The notes under the pieces were generated by a model. The model saw nothing but the letters and a program-made list of their open reading frames with translations, had not been told where the DNA came from and did not search any database. 7,524 bases of DNA, taken from assembly GCA_945292135.1 (NCBI GenBank), contig CALYRA010000042.1, positions 1 through 7,524 of the forward strand. Direction: 5' to 3'. The translations under genes and the position numbers were made by a program. The stretch is from an uncultured Dysgonomonas sp. GTDB taxonomy: Bacteria > Bacteroidota > Bacteroidia > Bacteroidales > Dysgonomonadaceae. Shown here one piece after another: positions 1-7,393 of the stretch. How positions within the stretch are numbered: the first letter of the stretch is position 1; every line of letters starts with the position of its first letter.

Positions 1-3000
1 ATAAGCCGCAGCCAATCTCCAACGTGCTTGTACTGAAATGTCTTTCATTTCTTTCAGGCGGTTCATGGTTCCTAATTCCGCTTCGCCTGCAAGGGCTAAT
101 GTATATAAACGATATGCTTGTTGAAGATCACTCATCGAATAACTATAGTATGAACTATATAAATTGTGATCGCTCCAACGTTGGGCGGAATATTTTTGGA
201 AAGATTTCCATTTACTAATAACGGAGTTTGGCACATTGTACCCTGCGCGTTGAGCTTCAACAAGAAAATGACCTGCATATGTAGTCACCCATTCGGTAGG
301 ATAACGGTCTCCCGGCCAATAAGCAATACCTCCATCACTAAGTTGACGAGAAGACAATATCTTGATTGCTTCTTTGATTTTTTTATCTGCTCGTTCTTTT
401 TGGCTCTGAGACATTGTAACGAAATTACCCATATACAACAATGGGAATGTTCCTGATGTAACTTGCTCTGAACAGCCGTGAGGATATTCCAGTAGATAAT
501 TCAAATTCTTGTTTAAGTCTACGGCAGGCATGCGGGATACTTCCATTTTTATCCAATCACTGGCTTGTATATCTTCCAGTTTTAAATTAAGAGATACTGT
601 ATCGCCTTTAGGTACGTAAGCGTCGGAAGTCATAACGACATGAGGGTTTGGATTGCGTATTTCTATTTCTATTGTTTCCGTAGCCGTTTCACCGTCACCC
701 GTTGCGTTTATTACAATTTTTTCAGCGCCTGTTTTCTTACCAACTTTAACTTTGAAATATAACATCTTATCTCCTTGTTTAGCGAAAGAAAGAGATTTTG
801 TCGTCCCATCTGTAAATTGGAATAGTCCATTTGATTTAACTGATACTTTTACATTCTTCACTTTATCATCCATTGCAAAGACGTTAACCGGAAGCAAGAT
901 TTCTTCGTTTGGTCCTGCTACGCGTGGAAGTGTGGATAATACCATTAATGGGTTTTTGACCTGAACGGTTTTTTCTATACTTCCATAAGCTCCTTTGGAA
1001 CTTCCGGCAACTACCATTACTCTTACTGATCCAAAATAAGGAGGCAAAGTAATTTTATGTGTATCCGTTTTCCCTGCTTTCAGTGTGAATGGTCCGAGAT
1101 ATTTAACAACCGGCTTAAATCTATTTACTGTTTTATTCTTTTGCCCTGCATTAACACCCATCACCAAATTTTCAGCATCTCCACCAATACTCAATAACGC
1201 ACCAAATTTACCGGCCTGCGCCCCTACTACCATATCAAATAAATCCCATGTACGAATACCTAAAGCCTGACGAGCATAGAAATCCGTCCAAGCGTTAGGG
1301 GTTTTGAATGATGTAAGATCCAATAAGCCATCATCTACAATAGCTAACGTATAAGTCATATCCCGCTTATTCTTTTCGGAGATAGAAACTGTAAATTCTT
1401 TTTCAGGACGAAGTTCATCCGGCATATTGATTACAGGTTCCAATTTTGTATTTTCATTCTCAACACTTACATTCAGAACTCCATACATACGGATTGGCAA
1501 ATCATTTACCCTTTGTGAATGAGGCTGCAATAGGGTAGCTCCGACATAGAAGTTTGGAGCCATTTCTTCTGTTACGGTAAATGTATATTTCGTATCTTCA
1601 GTTTCACTCGTTGTTATCCAGTTACGTGAGATAATACGTGCTCCATCTTCAATCGTAATAAGCGCCCTGCCGTTTGTACTTTGAGGTAGTATTACAGTCG
1701 CTTTTTCGCCTACTTTGTAAGTATGTTTATCTGTTGTGAAAGAGAGCATTGTTGCTCCACTTGCATCTTGCTTATTGGATCGTCCTCTATATGAAGGCCA
1801 ATCTATATACAGTAACTTACCGGTAGTATGTCCACCAACCGGATCTTTTACCATAACAAGGTAGCGACCCCATTGCGGGTAATCAATACGAAATTTGACT
1901 TTTCCTTTTCCTCCATGTGTAGAAATAGTTTCATTTAAAACAACTTCTGTTGATGTATTATTTACATAAGAGGATAGATTTTCATATTCGCTACTCCACC
2001 ACCAAGACCAACGGATTTTATATATTTTAACTTCCAGATTATTTCTGTCTATTAACTTTCCATCGGGATCTACTGATACAATATCCAACACATTATCCTT
2101 ATCTGTTTCCAGAAATTCATAATCGTTTTCTGCCGGAGATTTTACGCCAATGTAAGCAGGGAATGGCGAATAAGGAATTGTTTGGGAATAAATACTTGCG
2201 TCTCCTCCTGTTTCGAAAACACGAGAAATAATGTTTGCCTGCAACATTCCGGGAGAACCCGCTGCCTGAGGTAAATTAGCCCTTACTGTGGCATTACCTG
2301 AAGCGTCTAACCGCCCATCGAATAAGTTATAGGTTTCTGAATAAAAATTCGTAGCGGGATTATTGAATGAATATTTAGCATAATCTTTAAATGGTACCTG
2401 AACCATAGTTAACTTCGCTTCTACGCTAGCAGCCAATCCCGAAGCCGGCGCTCCGTGTAACCATTGCGATGATAAGGAACCTATAATCGATCCTTGTGAG
2501 GCATCGATGCGTTTCCCGGCGTCAAATCGAATTTTTAGACGGTTTGGTTTTACTGTTTCTATGTTCAACGCTTTGCTAAATGTAGCTCCACCTACCGAAA
2601 CTTCCGCACGCCAAGCTCCGGTAATAGCATCGGGATCTGTCGCCATACGAAAAGCGTAAAAACCATCTATACCATTTGTAGACATGTAACGTTGATATAA
2701 CTGTCCGCGAGGCGTATATAAATCCAACGATACCGGATGGTTCTTTGGCAAAGTGTTATTTTTATCTTCAAGTACAAATGTTACATAAATAGAATCGCCC
2801 GGTCTCCAAACTCCTCTTTCTCCATAAATAAATCCTTTAAGTCCTTTTTGTACTTCCTTTCCACTTACATCAAAATTACTTAATGAAAGAGCAAGATTAG
2901 AAGTGACTTTCAAATATCCTTTTTCTGTCCCATTCGAAACTATTACTACAAATGGTACTCCACCTTTATATTCTATATCGGCAAACCCGTCTCCATCAGA

Positions 3001-4704
3001 TTTAGCGCTACCAATACGTTGCATCTGAAAGTTATAAACATCTACTGTTGCTCCCGAAATCGGTTTTGTGGTTAATATATCGGTAAGGGCAACCATTAAC
3101 TTTTTATCTGAACCCAATTTTGCTGTTATACCAATATTGGATGCAAGAACAACGCAACTTTTAGATTTGCCCATGTAATAAGTTGGTTTACAAGGATCTT
3201 CTCTATCTTCCCAATAATAACCACTCCAATCATCATCATCATAGTAATAATATCCCGGGTTGTCCCATTTAGCCATATCATTGTCATCCAACTCTTCAAA
3301 CCGTTCCAATGAAGCATCGGTTGGTCTTTGAGGTATGACTCCGTTACATGGATAAAGTGAATATTCTTGCTTATACTTAAACTCGATACGATAAACGGCT
3401 CCGGGGTCTTTCTTTATCATAGACGAAAGATCCAAAGCAAAATTATTCCATTCATTCAATCGTAGTGTTGGATCGACATCAAGGCGAACTCGTTTTTTCA
3501 AAATCAAACGTCCAAAACGTTTCAATTCATTCATGTCTCCAAAGTCATTAGCTTGCAAATAACCCAAAATGTTATTCTCATAAATTTTAATTACACGAAC
3601 ATCGACAGCCCATAAATTAACTGCCTGAATGGGAATTATAAGACTATCCGCATTTGGTAAAATATTACCCGTGTTGAGTATTTTTATATTTGGCTCGTTT
3701 CTTTCAAAGTTTAAAGAGTAAGAATAGTTTTGGGCGAGAGATTTGCCTTTCTGATTTTTTACTTCTTTATATACTGACAAGTCAATATTTCCTGATTGAG
3801 TATATGTATCTAAATAAATTTTAAGTACGTTTCCTTGTATATCATACGAATAGTTTTGTATTCCATTTAAGCTTATCAATCCTTGTATATTCTGACTAAG
3901 TGAAAGAGGGTCGCTAAATGTCACACGTATACACTCTTTAGGTTCATAAGTTGTTCGTACATCTATCACTTGAAATGATGCATCCAAAGACGGGATATTG
4001 ATTGAGTAAGTGGCTTTTTCCCTCTTTGCGCCAATTTGGCTACCATCCAGTGTTAATGTAATTTCCTGATCGCTGTTATCACGTAATAGACTATCTATAT
4101 TTACATTATATTTTCCGGATTCTTCTGCCGGCGTTATTTTTATTTTAGCTTTTTTACTATTTCCTCCCGATAGTGAAAACATTTTAGCTATGTTATCCAT
4201 ATTCGCTTTATCTGCCAACATAAGGGAACCTTGTACGGAATTCCATTGCAAATCATTATCTTTCATTGGGGAATAAGGTAATAATTCAAGATTAAAACCT
4301 TGATCGGGAACTTTAAAGTAGAAATAAAAATCATCAAAGCCTTTATCTACTTGCATTACTTTGTTGAGCTTAAACCAAGCATCGTATTTCTGACCTGCTT
4401 TTAACTGTCCTTCTTCGGGTACAAATTTGATATTGCGCGTACTTGTCCAATAGGCTTTACCCTTTATGGAAGGAGAGAATTCAAATAAATCTTCTTCAAT
4501 CTCTTTGTCAAGTTCTACACTTGGCATATCTTGAGTCAATTCTATTTGTATGGGCGATGCAGAAGATACCTGACCTGAAGTAAAAGCTGCTACATACTTT
4601 GAATATTCCGGATTTATTTCTTTATCAGCACTCTTTTTACAAGAATTAAGAGTTAGCAAAATAAAAAATACGGATAATAAAAATGGATGAGATGGTCTTT
4701 TCAT
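1..4704 (-). CDS. Bacterial alpha-2-macroglobulin lipoprotein, partial (C-terminus off the left edge)
   Basis: Proteins of this family trap attacking proteases: cleavage of a bait region exposes a Cys-Gln thioester that bonds to the protease. The frame is open for 1568 codons from an ATG at 4702-4704 to the window edge. The N-terminus is a lipoprotein signal peptide (basic start, hydrophobic core, lipobox LNSC, lipidated Cys22), so the protein should be membrane-anchored and face the periplasm or exterior. Domains in order: divergent N-terminal macroglobulin domains (about 30-600); MG2 domain with GERGVWRPGD (Trp633); a Trp-rich WSWWWSS segment (899-905), typical of bacterial members; bait-region-type domain (about 980-1130, with VDDGLLDL); central A2M domain (about 1200-1275); thioester domain with YPHGCSEQ, Cys1411. 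A Tyr/Asp-rich insert lies at 479-510. E. coli YfhM has about 1650 residues; Bacteroidetes members are often longer, so roughly 300 residues are probably missing. No Shine-Dalgarno is seen. The family assignment is firm; the biological target is unknown. Confidence 0.95.
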   Translation of the reverse strand, partial: MKRPSHPFLLSVFFILLTLNSCKKSADKEINPEYSKYVAAFTSGQVSSASPIQIELTQDMPSVELDKEIEEDLFEFSPSIKGKAYWTSTRNIKFVPEEGQLKAGQKYDAWFKLNKVMQVDKGFDDFYFYFKVPDQGFNLELLPYSPMKDNDLQWNSVQGSLMLADKANMDNIAKMFSLSGGNSKKAKIKITPAEESGKYNVNIDSLLRDNSDQEITLTLDGSQIGAKREKATYSINIPSLDASFQVIDVRTTYEPKECIRVTFSDPLSLSQNIQGLISLNGIQNYSYDIQGNVLKIYLDTYTQSGNIDLSVYKEVKNQKGKSLAQNYSYSLNFERNEPNIKILNTGNILPNADSLIIPIQAVNLWAVDVRVIKIYENNILGYLQANDFGDMNELKRFGRLILKKRVRLDVDPTLRLNEWNNFALDLSSMIKKDPGAVYRIEFKYKQEYSLYPCNGVIPQRPTDASLERFEELDDNDMAKWDNPGYYYYDDDDWSGYYWEDREDPCKPTYYMGKSKSCVVLASNIGITAKLGSDKKLMVALTDILTTKPISGATVDVYNFQMQRIGSAKSDGDGFADIEYKGGVPFVVIVSNGTEKGYLKVTSNLALSLSNFDVSGKEVQKGLKGFIYGERGVWRPGDSIYVTFVLEDKNNTLPKNHPVSLDLYTPRGQLYQRYMSTNGIDGFYAFRMATDPDAITGAWRAEVSVGGATFSKALNIETVKPNRLKIRFDAGKRIDASQGSIIGSLSSQWLHGAPASGLAASVEAKLTMVQVPFKDYAKYSFNNPATNFYSETYNLFDGRLDASGNATVRANLPQAAGSPGMLQANIISRVFETGGDASIYSQTIPYSPFPAYIGVKSPAENDYEFLETDKDNVLDIVSVDPDGKLIDRNNLEVKIYKIRWSWWWSSEYENLSSYVNNTSTEVVLNETISTHGGKGKVKFRIDYPQWGRYLVMVKDPVGGHTTGKLLYIDWPSYRGRSNKQDASGATMLSFTTDKHTYKVGEKATVILPQSTNGRALITIEDGARIISRNWITTSETEDTKYTFTVTEEMAPNFYVGATLLQPHSQRVNDLPIRMYGVLNVSVENENTKLEPVINMPDELRPEKEFTVSISEKNKRDMTYTLAIVDDGLLDLTSFKTPNAWTDFYARQALGIRTWDLFDMVVGAQAGKFGALLSIGGDAENLVMGVNAGQKNKTVNRFKPVVKYLGPFTLKAGKTDTHKITLPPYFGSVRVMVVAGSSKGAYGSIEKTVQVKNPLMVLSTLPRVAGPNEEILLPVNVFAMDDKVKNVKVSVKSNGLFQFTDGTTKSLSFAKQGDKMLYFKVKVGKKTGAEKIVINATGDGETATETIEIEIRNPNPHVVMTSDAYVPKGDTVSLNLKLEDIQASDWIKMEVSRMPAVDLNKNLNYLLEYPHGCSEQVTSGTFPLLYMGNFVTMSQSQKERADKKIKEAIKILSSRQLSDGGIAYWPGDRYPTEWVTTYAGHFLVEAQRAGYNVPNSVISKWKSFQKYSAQRWSDHNLYSSYYSYSMSDLQQAYRLYTLALAGEAELGTMNRLKEMKDISVQARWRLAAAY
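463..474 (-). other. Thioester motif Cys-Ser-Glu-Gln of the alpha-2-macroglobulin
   Basis: On the minus strand, codons TGT-TCA-GAG-CAA encode CSEQ within YPHGCSEQVTSG. This matches the family's CxEQ thioester signature (CLEQ in E. coli YfhM). Both the Cys (472-474) and the Gln (463-465) needed for the internal thioester are present, so this copy belongs to the thioester-bearing type rather than the thioester-less type (YfaS-like). Confidence 0.93.
4639..4704 (-). other. Lipoprotein signal peptide of the alpha-2-macroglobulin
   Basis: The first 22 codons encode a short basic start (MKRPSHP), a hydrophobic run rich in Leu, Phe and Val, and the lipobox LNSC, with the lipidated Cys at 4639-4641. 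The residues after Cys are KKSADKE. This is not a clear acidic surface-export signal of the kind described in some Bacteroidetes, so whether the protein stays periplasmic or reaches the surface cannot be decided here. Confidence 0.88.
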
Positions 4705-4748
4705 TTATATAATTAATTATTTTGTGTTGGATAATTTATGTTTTTTTA

Positions 4749-4756
4749 CAAATATA
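4749..4756 (-). promoter_or_regulatory. Candidate Bacteroidetes -7 promoter element for the alpha-2-macroglobulin gene
   Basis: The minus strand reads TATATTTG, an exact match to the Bacteroidetes -7 consensus TAnnTTTG. It lies 44 bp before the ATG, implying a leader of roughly 35-40 nt. The matching -33 TTG is not clear: a T-rich run lies at that distance, inside the 3' end of the ZIP gene. The gene could therefore be transcribed alone as well as by read-through from the ZIP gene. No hairpin terminator is visible between the two genes. Confidence 0.45.
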
Positions 4757-4766
4757 TGAAATGTTT

Positions 4767-5561
4767 CTAAATAAAAAGGTATAAACTAAACGCCATTACG
4801 AGCATTCCGAAAACTAATCCCATAATAGATACATGATGTTTACCATATCTTTCGGCGCTCGGTAAAAGTTCATCCAATGATATGAAAACCATAATACCGG
4901 ATACGATTGCCAAAATCACGCCATTCAGTACAAGTGACCAGAATTGCAAAAGGAAAAGGTAAGCAACCAAGGCTCCGAATGGTTCCGCTAACCCCGAAGC
5001 AAATGAAAGCCAAAAGGCTTTTTTACGACTGCCTGTTGAATGATAAATAGGGACAGCGACGGCAATGCCTTCCGGTATGTTGTGAATGGCTATAGCTATC
5101 GTAATGGGAATTGCAACATCCATTGAAGCTAATCCTGATGTAAATGTCGCAATACCTTCCGGAAAATTGTGTATAGCAATGGATAATGCGACAACTATCC
5201 CCGTACGTTTTAATATTGCTTTATTATTTAAGTCTTTTATGTCTTGTAGTTCATGTGGATTGATCGACTTAGGAATTATAAAGTCAATTAGGTTAATAAG
5301 TCCAATACCGGCAAAAAAAGAAAGGATTAGATATAAAGTTGCCAGTTTTTCATCAAAAGCGGTTTCTAATTCGATTTTTGCTTGTGGCATCATTTCCATG
5401 AAAGACACATAAAGCATAATACCCGCCGAGAAGCCCAAAGATGCGCACAAGAAGTTTGTATTCGTTTTTTTAGCCAATAATGAGATCGCGCTGCCTATTC
5501 CGGTTGATAATCCTGCAACTGCTGTAAGAATAAAAGCGAATAAGATATCTCTTTCTTGCAT
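4767..5561 (-). CDS. zupT: ZIP-family metal transporter (ZupT-like), probable zinc/iron uptake
   Basis: This is a complete 264-residue inner-membrane protein of the ZIP family, which brings Zn2+ and often Fe2+ or other divalent metals into the cytoplasm. The length is close to E. coli ZupT (257). Hydrophobic segments fit the usual eight helices. The paired metal-site helices carry HNFPEG (residues 131-136; 5154-5171) and HNIPEG (160-165; 5067-5084), which supply the His, Asn and Glu ligands. GLAEPFGA (190-197) and the SLDELLP segment (228-234) are also family-typical. The start is the ATG at 5559-5561; the N-terminus MQERDILFAF leads directly into the first helix. No Shine-Dalgarno is present, but a near-consensus -7 element (TATATTTT) lies at 5613-5620 on the minus strand. 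The alpha-2-macroglobulin gene follows 62 bp downstream on the same strand; an Nramp transporter gene is divergent. Metal preference cannot be read from the sequence. Confidence 0.93.
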   Translation of the reverse strand: MQERDILFAFILTAVAGLSTGIGSAISLLAKKTNTNFLCASLGFSAGIMLYVSFMEMMPQAKIELETAFDEKLATLYLILSFFAGIGLINLIDFIIPKSINPHELQDIKDLNNKAILKRTGIVVALSIAIHNFPEGIATFTSGLASMDVAIPITIAIAIHNIPEGIAVAVPIYHSTGSRKKAFWLSFASGLAEPFGALVAYLFLLQFWSLVLNGVILAIVSGIMVFISLDELLPSAERYGKHHVSIMGLVFGMLVMAFSLYLFI

Positions 5562-5705
5562 TTTTGTTTTTCCGTATTATATCAAGATTTCCCTCTTTTA
5601 ATTTGAACTATAAAAATATAATATTGTTTTGAATAAAATATATCTATGACTTTAAATGTTAGTATATAATTCTAATTTACACAACTTTTATAAATTAAGA
5701 TACGA
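5562..5705. promoter_or_regulatory. Divergent control region between the ZIP and Nramp genes
   Basis: This very AT-rich spacer must hold promoters for both metal transporter genes. Toward ZIP (minus strand) there is TATATTTT at 5613-5620, one base from the TAnnTTTG consensus. Toward Nramp (plus strand) there is TTGTTTTG at 5624-5631, also one mismatch, with TTTG 18 bp upstream at 5602-5605 as a possible -33 element. I saw no clear Fur-, Zur- or MntR-type palindrome. The region also contains the ATG of a 23-codon open frame (5656-5727), discussed with the Nramp start. Confidence 0.4.
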
Positions 5706-6980
5706 ATTAAATTCTTTAAAAACCTAAAGAAAGATTATTCAAAAATAAACAAGATACAAAAATCAAGCGCATTTGAACTGTTTAAATATATTGGTCCCGG
5801 TTTATTAGTAACGGTTGGTTTTATTGATCCGGGAAATTGGGCGTCTAATTTTGCGGCAGGTTCAGAGTTTGGTTACGCTTTGTTGTGGGTTGTAACTTTA
5901 TCAACAATCATGCTCATTATTTTACAGTTTAATGTCACACAGCTTGGTATTGCAACAGGTTTGTGCTTGTCCGAAGCCACAAATAAGTATTTGCGTAAGA
6001 CAAATTCACGCATCGTGCTCTGGTCTGCGATAGGCGCGTCGATTTCAACTTCGCTTGCTGAAATATTAGGCGGCGCTATCGCTTTGAATATGTTGGTTGA
6101 CATTCCGATAAAAATCGGGGCTATATTGGTAACCGTATTCGTAACTATTATGATGTTTTCCAATTCTTATAAAAAAATAGAAAGATATGTTATTGCTTTT
6201 GTTTCATTAATCGGACTATCATTTATTTACGAACTATTTCTTATAAATGTGGACTGGGAAACCGCTGCTAAATCATGGGTTATCCCTTCTTTTCCACAAG
6301 GAAGCATGCTACTCATAATGAGTGTTCTTGGAGCTGTTGTTATGCCCCATAACCTTTTCCTGCATTCCGAAATAATCCAAAGCAGGAAAGTTAAAAAAAG
6401 GGATGAGCAAAGTATTGAAAAGCAAATGAAATACGATTTTTGGGACACATTATTTTCCATGCTTATAGGTTGGGCAATTAATAGCGCTATGATTTTACTC
6501 GCAACGACAACATTTTTTAAAGAAGGAATAGTTGTAAATGATTTGCAACAGGCTAAATCGTTATTAGATCCTTTACTTGGAAATAATGCCGGCGTCGTGT
6601 TTGCGTTAGCATTATTATTTGCGGGAATTTCTTCAACTATGACATCGGGTATTGCGGCGGGTTCTATATTTGCTGGAATGTATGATGAGCCTTACAATAA
6701 AAATGACATCCACTCCAGATTGGGGGTTGTTATATCGCTTGGCGTAGCTTTGTTAATTATTTTTGTAATAAACAATCCTTTTAAGGGATTGATTATATCT
6801 CAGGCTATATTAAGCTTGCAGTTACCTATAACTGTATTTGTTCAAGTAAGGTTAACATCATCTGAAAAAGTAATGGGAAAATACGCCAATCGTCCTTTTA
6901 CAAAATGCGTTTTGTATATAATTGCGGGTATGGTTACATTTCTAAACATCTTATTATTAATCAGCTTTTTTACAGAATAA
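5706..6980 (+). CDS. mntH: Nramp-family divalent metal (Mn2+/Fe2+) transporter; start codon not canonical
   Basis: This inner-membrane, proton-coupled importer of Mn2+/Fe2+ has 11 predictable helices. Helix 1 carries DPGNW (5826-5840) and helix 6 AVVMPHN (MPHN at 6342-6353), the two unwound metal-binding motifs; the Met favours transition metals over Ca/Mg. SQAILSLQLP in helix 10 is also typical. Helix 3 reads TSLAE where most bacterial MntH have TDLAE. The start is unresolved. The frame is open from 5694, and translation back from helix 1 gives a sensible basic N-terminus (KFFKNLKKDYSKINKIQ...FELFKYIGPG), yet it contains no ATG, GTG or TTG. The ATT at 5706 is given as a provisional start (424 residues); ATA at 5745 would give 411, close to E. 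coli MntH (412). The first conventional codon, TTG at 5880, would delete helix 1 and its metal ligands. Function is secure if the N-terminus is made; otherwise this is a start-loss pseudogene. Confidence 0.85.
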   Translation: MKFFKNLKKDYSKINKIQKSSAFELFKYIGPGLLVTVGFIDPGNWASNFAAGSEFGYALLWVVTLSTIMLIILQFNVTQLGIATGLCLSEATNKYLRKTNSRIVLWSAIGASISTSLAEILGGAIALNMLVDIPIKIGAILVTVFVTIMMFSNSYKKIERYVIAFVSLIGLSFIYELFLINVDWETAAKSWVIPSFPQGSMLLIMSVLGAVVMPHNLFLHSEIIQSRKVKKRDEQSIEKQMKYDFWDTLFSMLIGWAINSAMILLATTTFFKEGIVVNDLQQAKSLLDPLLGNNAGVVFALALLFAGISSTMTSGIAAGSIFAGMYDEPYNKNDIHSRLGVVISLGVALLIIFVINNPFKGLIISQAILSLQLPITVFVQVRLTSSEKVMGKYANRPFTKCVLYIIAGMVTFLNILLLISFFTE

Positions 6981-7154
6981 CGTTTTAACATTTTGCACTT
7001 TTATAAGTCCATTAAGAGGTATATCAATAGCTATTCTGACTTCTTTCTGCAGTGGGTCAAAATTTACCTCCGGACGCAATCCTCCAAACAATATTGTAAT
7101 AGCAAGTAGCACAATATTACTATTAATATTCTCACAAATGCTTAAAACGCATAT
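6957..7154 (-). other. Unassigned open frame, possible gene remnant
   Basis: The minus strand has 65 sense codons without a stop before a TAA at 6957-6959, overlapping the end of the Nramp gene antisense. There is no ATG; a GTG at 7110-7112 would give 51 residues. The translation looks protein-like, with a hydrophobic stretch (IVLLAITILFGGLRPE) and then NFDPLQKEVRIAIDIPL, and the underlying DNA (about 7000-7090) is less AT-rich than its right-hand flank. I recognise no family. It may be the decayed end of a former gene or a chance open frame. Confidence 0.2.
7090..7118. repeat. Inverted repeat, 8-bp arms AATATTGT / ACAATATT
   Basis: The arms at 7090-7097 and 7111-7118 are perfect reverse complements with a 13-nt loop. 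There is no following T-run, so it is not a typical terminator. The same 8-mer also occurs at 5620-5627 in the ZIP/Nramp spacer and, inverted, at 7281-7288. In DNA this AT-rich, such matches can arise by chance. Confidence 0.4.
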
Positions 7155-7208
7155 TTATTGTTGGTAAATTTAAATGAATATGAATATGAAAATAAAAATA
7201 ATAAAGAA

Positions 7209-7253
7209 GATCAAAAAAGTATATTTCCCTTAACAAATGGTATACTTTCGATC
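7209..7253. repeat. Imperfect inverted repeat, AAAGTATA / TATACTTT flanked by GATC
   Basis: Perfect 8-bp arms (7216-7223 and 7241-7248) enclose a 17-nt loop. GATC lies just outside each arm (7209-7212, 7250-7253), so the pairing can extend to about 12 bp with a small internal mismatch. TATACTTT recurs at 7376-7383, and a related TATACTAA lies near 7401, both just upstream of the gene at 7427. It could be an operator, an RNA hairpin or chance. Confidence 0.4.
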
Positions 7254-7385
7254 TGTTATTTCATACTATCAAATAATAATACAATATTAAATCATAGTTA
7301 CTAAACATTTTATCAAAATATGATTTTTAGAGGAAAATTTATATCAAAAAAAAACTTATCTCTAATGTTAAAAAATATACTTTAG

Positions 7386-7393
7386 TACCTTTA
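7386..7393 (+). promoter_or_regulatory. Weak -7-like element upstream of the tetratricopeptide-like gene
   Basis: TACCTTTA differs by one base from TAnnTTTG and lies 33 bp before the ATG at 7427. No TTG is seen at the expected -33 distance. The call rests on position and this single element only. Confidence 0.22.

Noticed and set aside
24..1270. Plus-strand open frames of 61-103 codons within 24-1270
   Set aside because: They lie antisense to the alpha-2-macroglobulin gene, whose translation shows clear family motifs; their own products have no recognisable domain.
3126..3317. Minus-strand frame of 63 codons rich in Met, Trp and Ile
   Set aside because: It is an out-of-frame reading of the Tyr/Asp-rich part of the alpha-2-macroglobulin gene; the runs of Met and Ile come from the repeated GAT and TAT codons.
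5086..5412. Plus-strand frame of 108 codons
   Set aside because: Antisense to the ZIP transporter, whose metal-site motifs establish the real strand and frame.
5880..5882. TTG at 5880 as the true Nramp start
   Set aside because: Starting here removes the first helix with DPGNW, which is encoded intact and in frame just upstream and is required for metal binding.
5873..6460. Two minus-strand frames (5873-6163 and 6227-6460)
   Set aside because: Antisense to the Nramp gene, which has the conserved DPGN and MPHN motifs in the other direction.
7090..7118. Inverted repeat as the Nramp transcription terminator
   Set aside because: The stem is AT-only apart from one pair, the loop is long, there is no T-tract after it, and it lies more than 100 bp past the stop codon.
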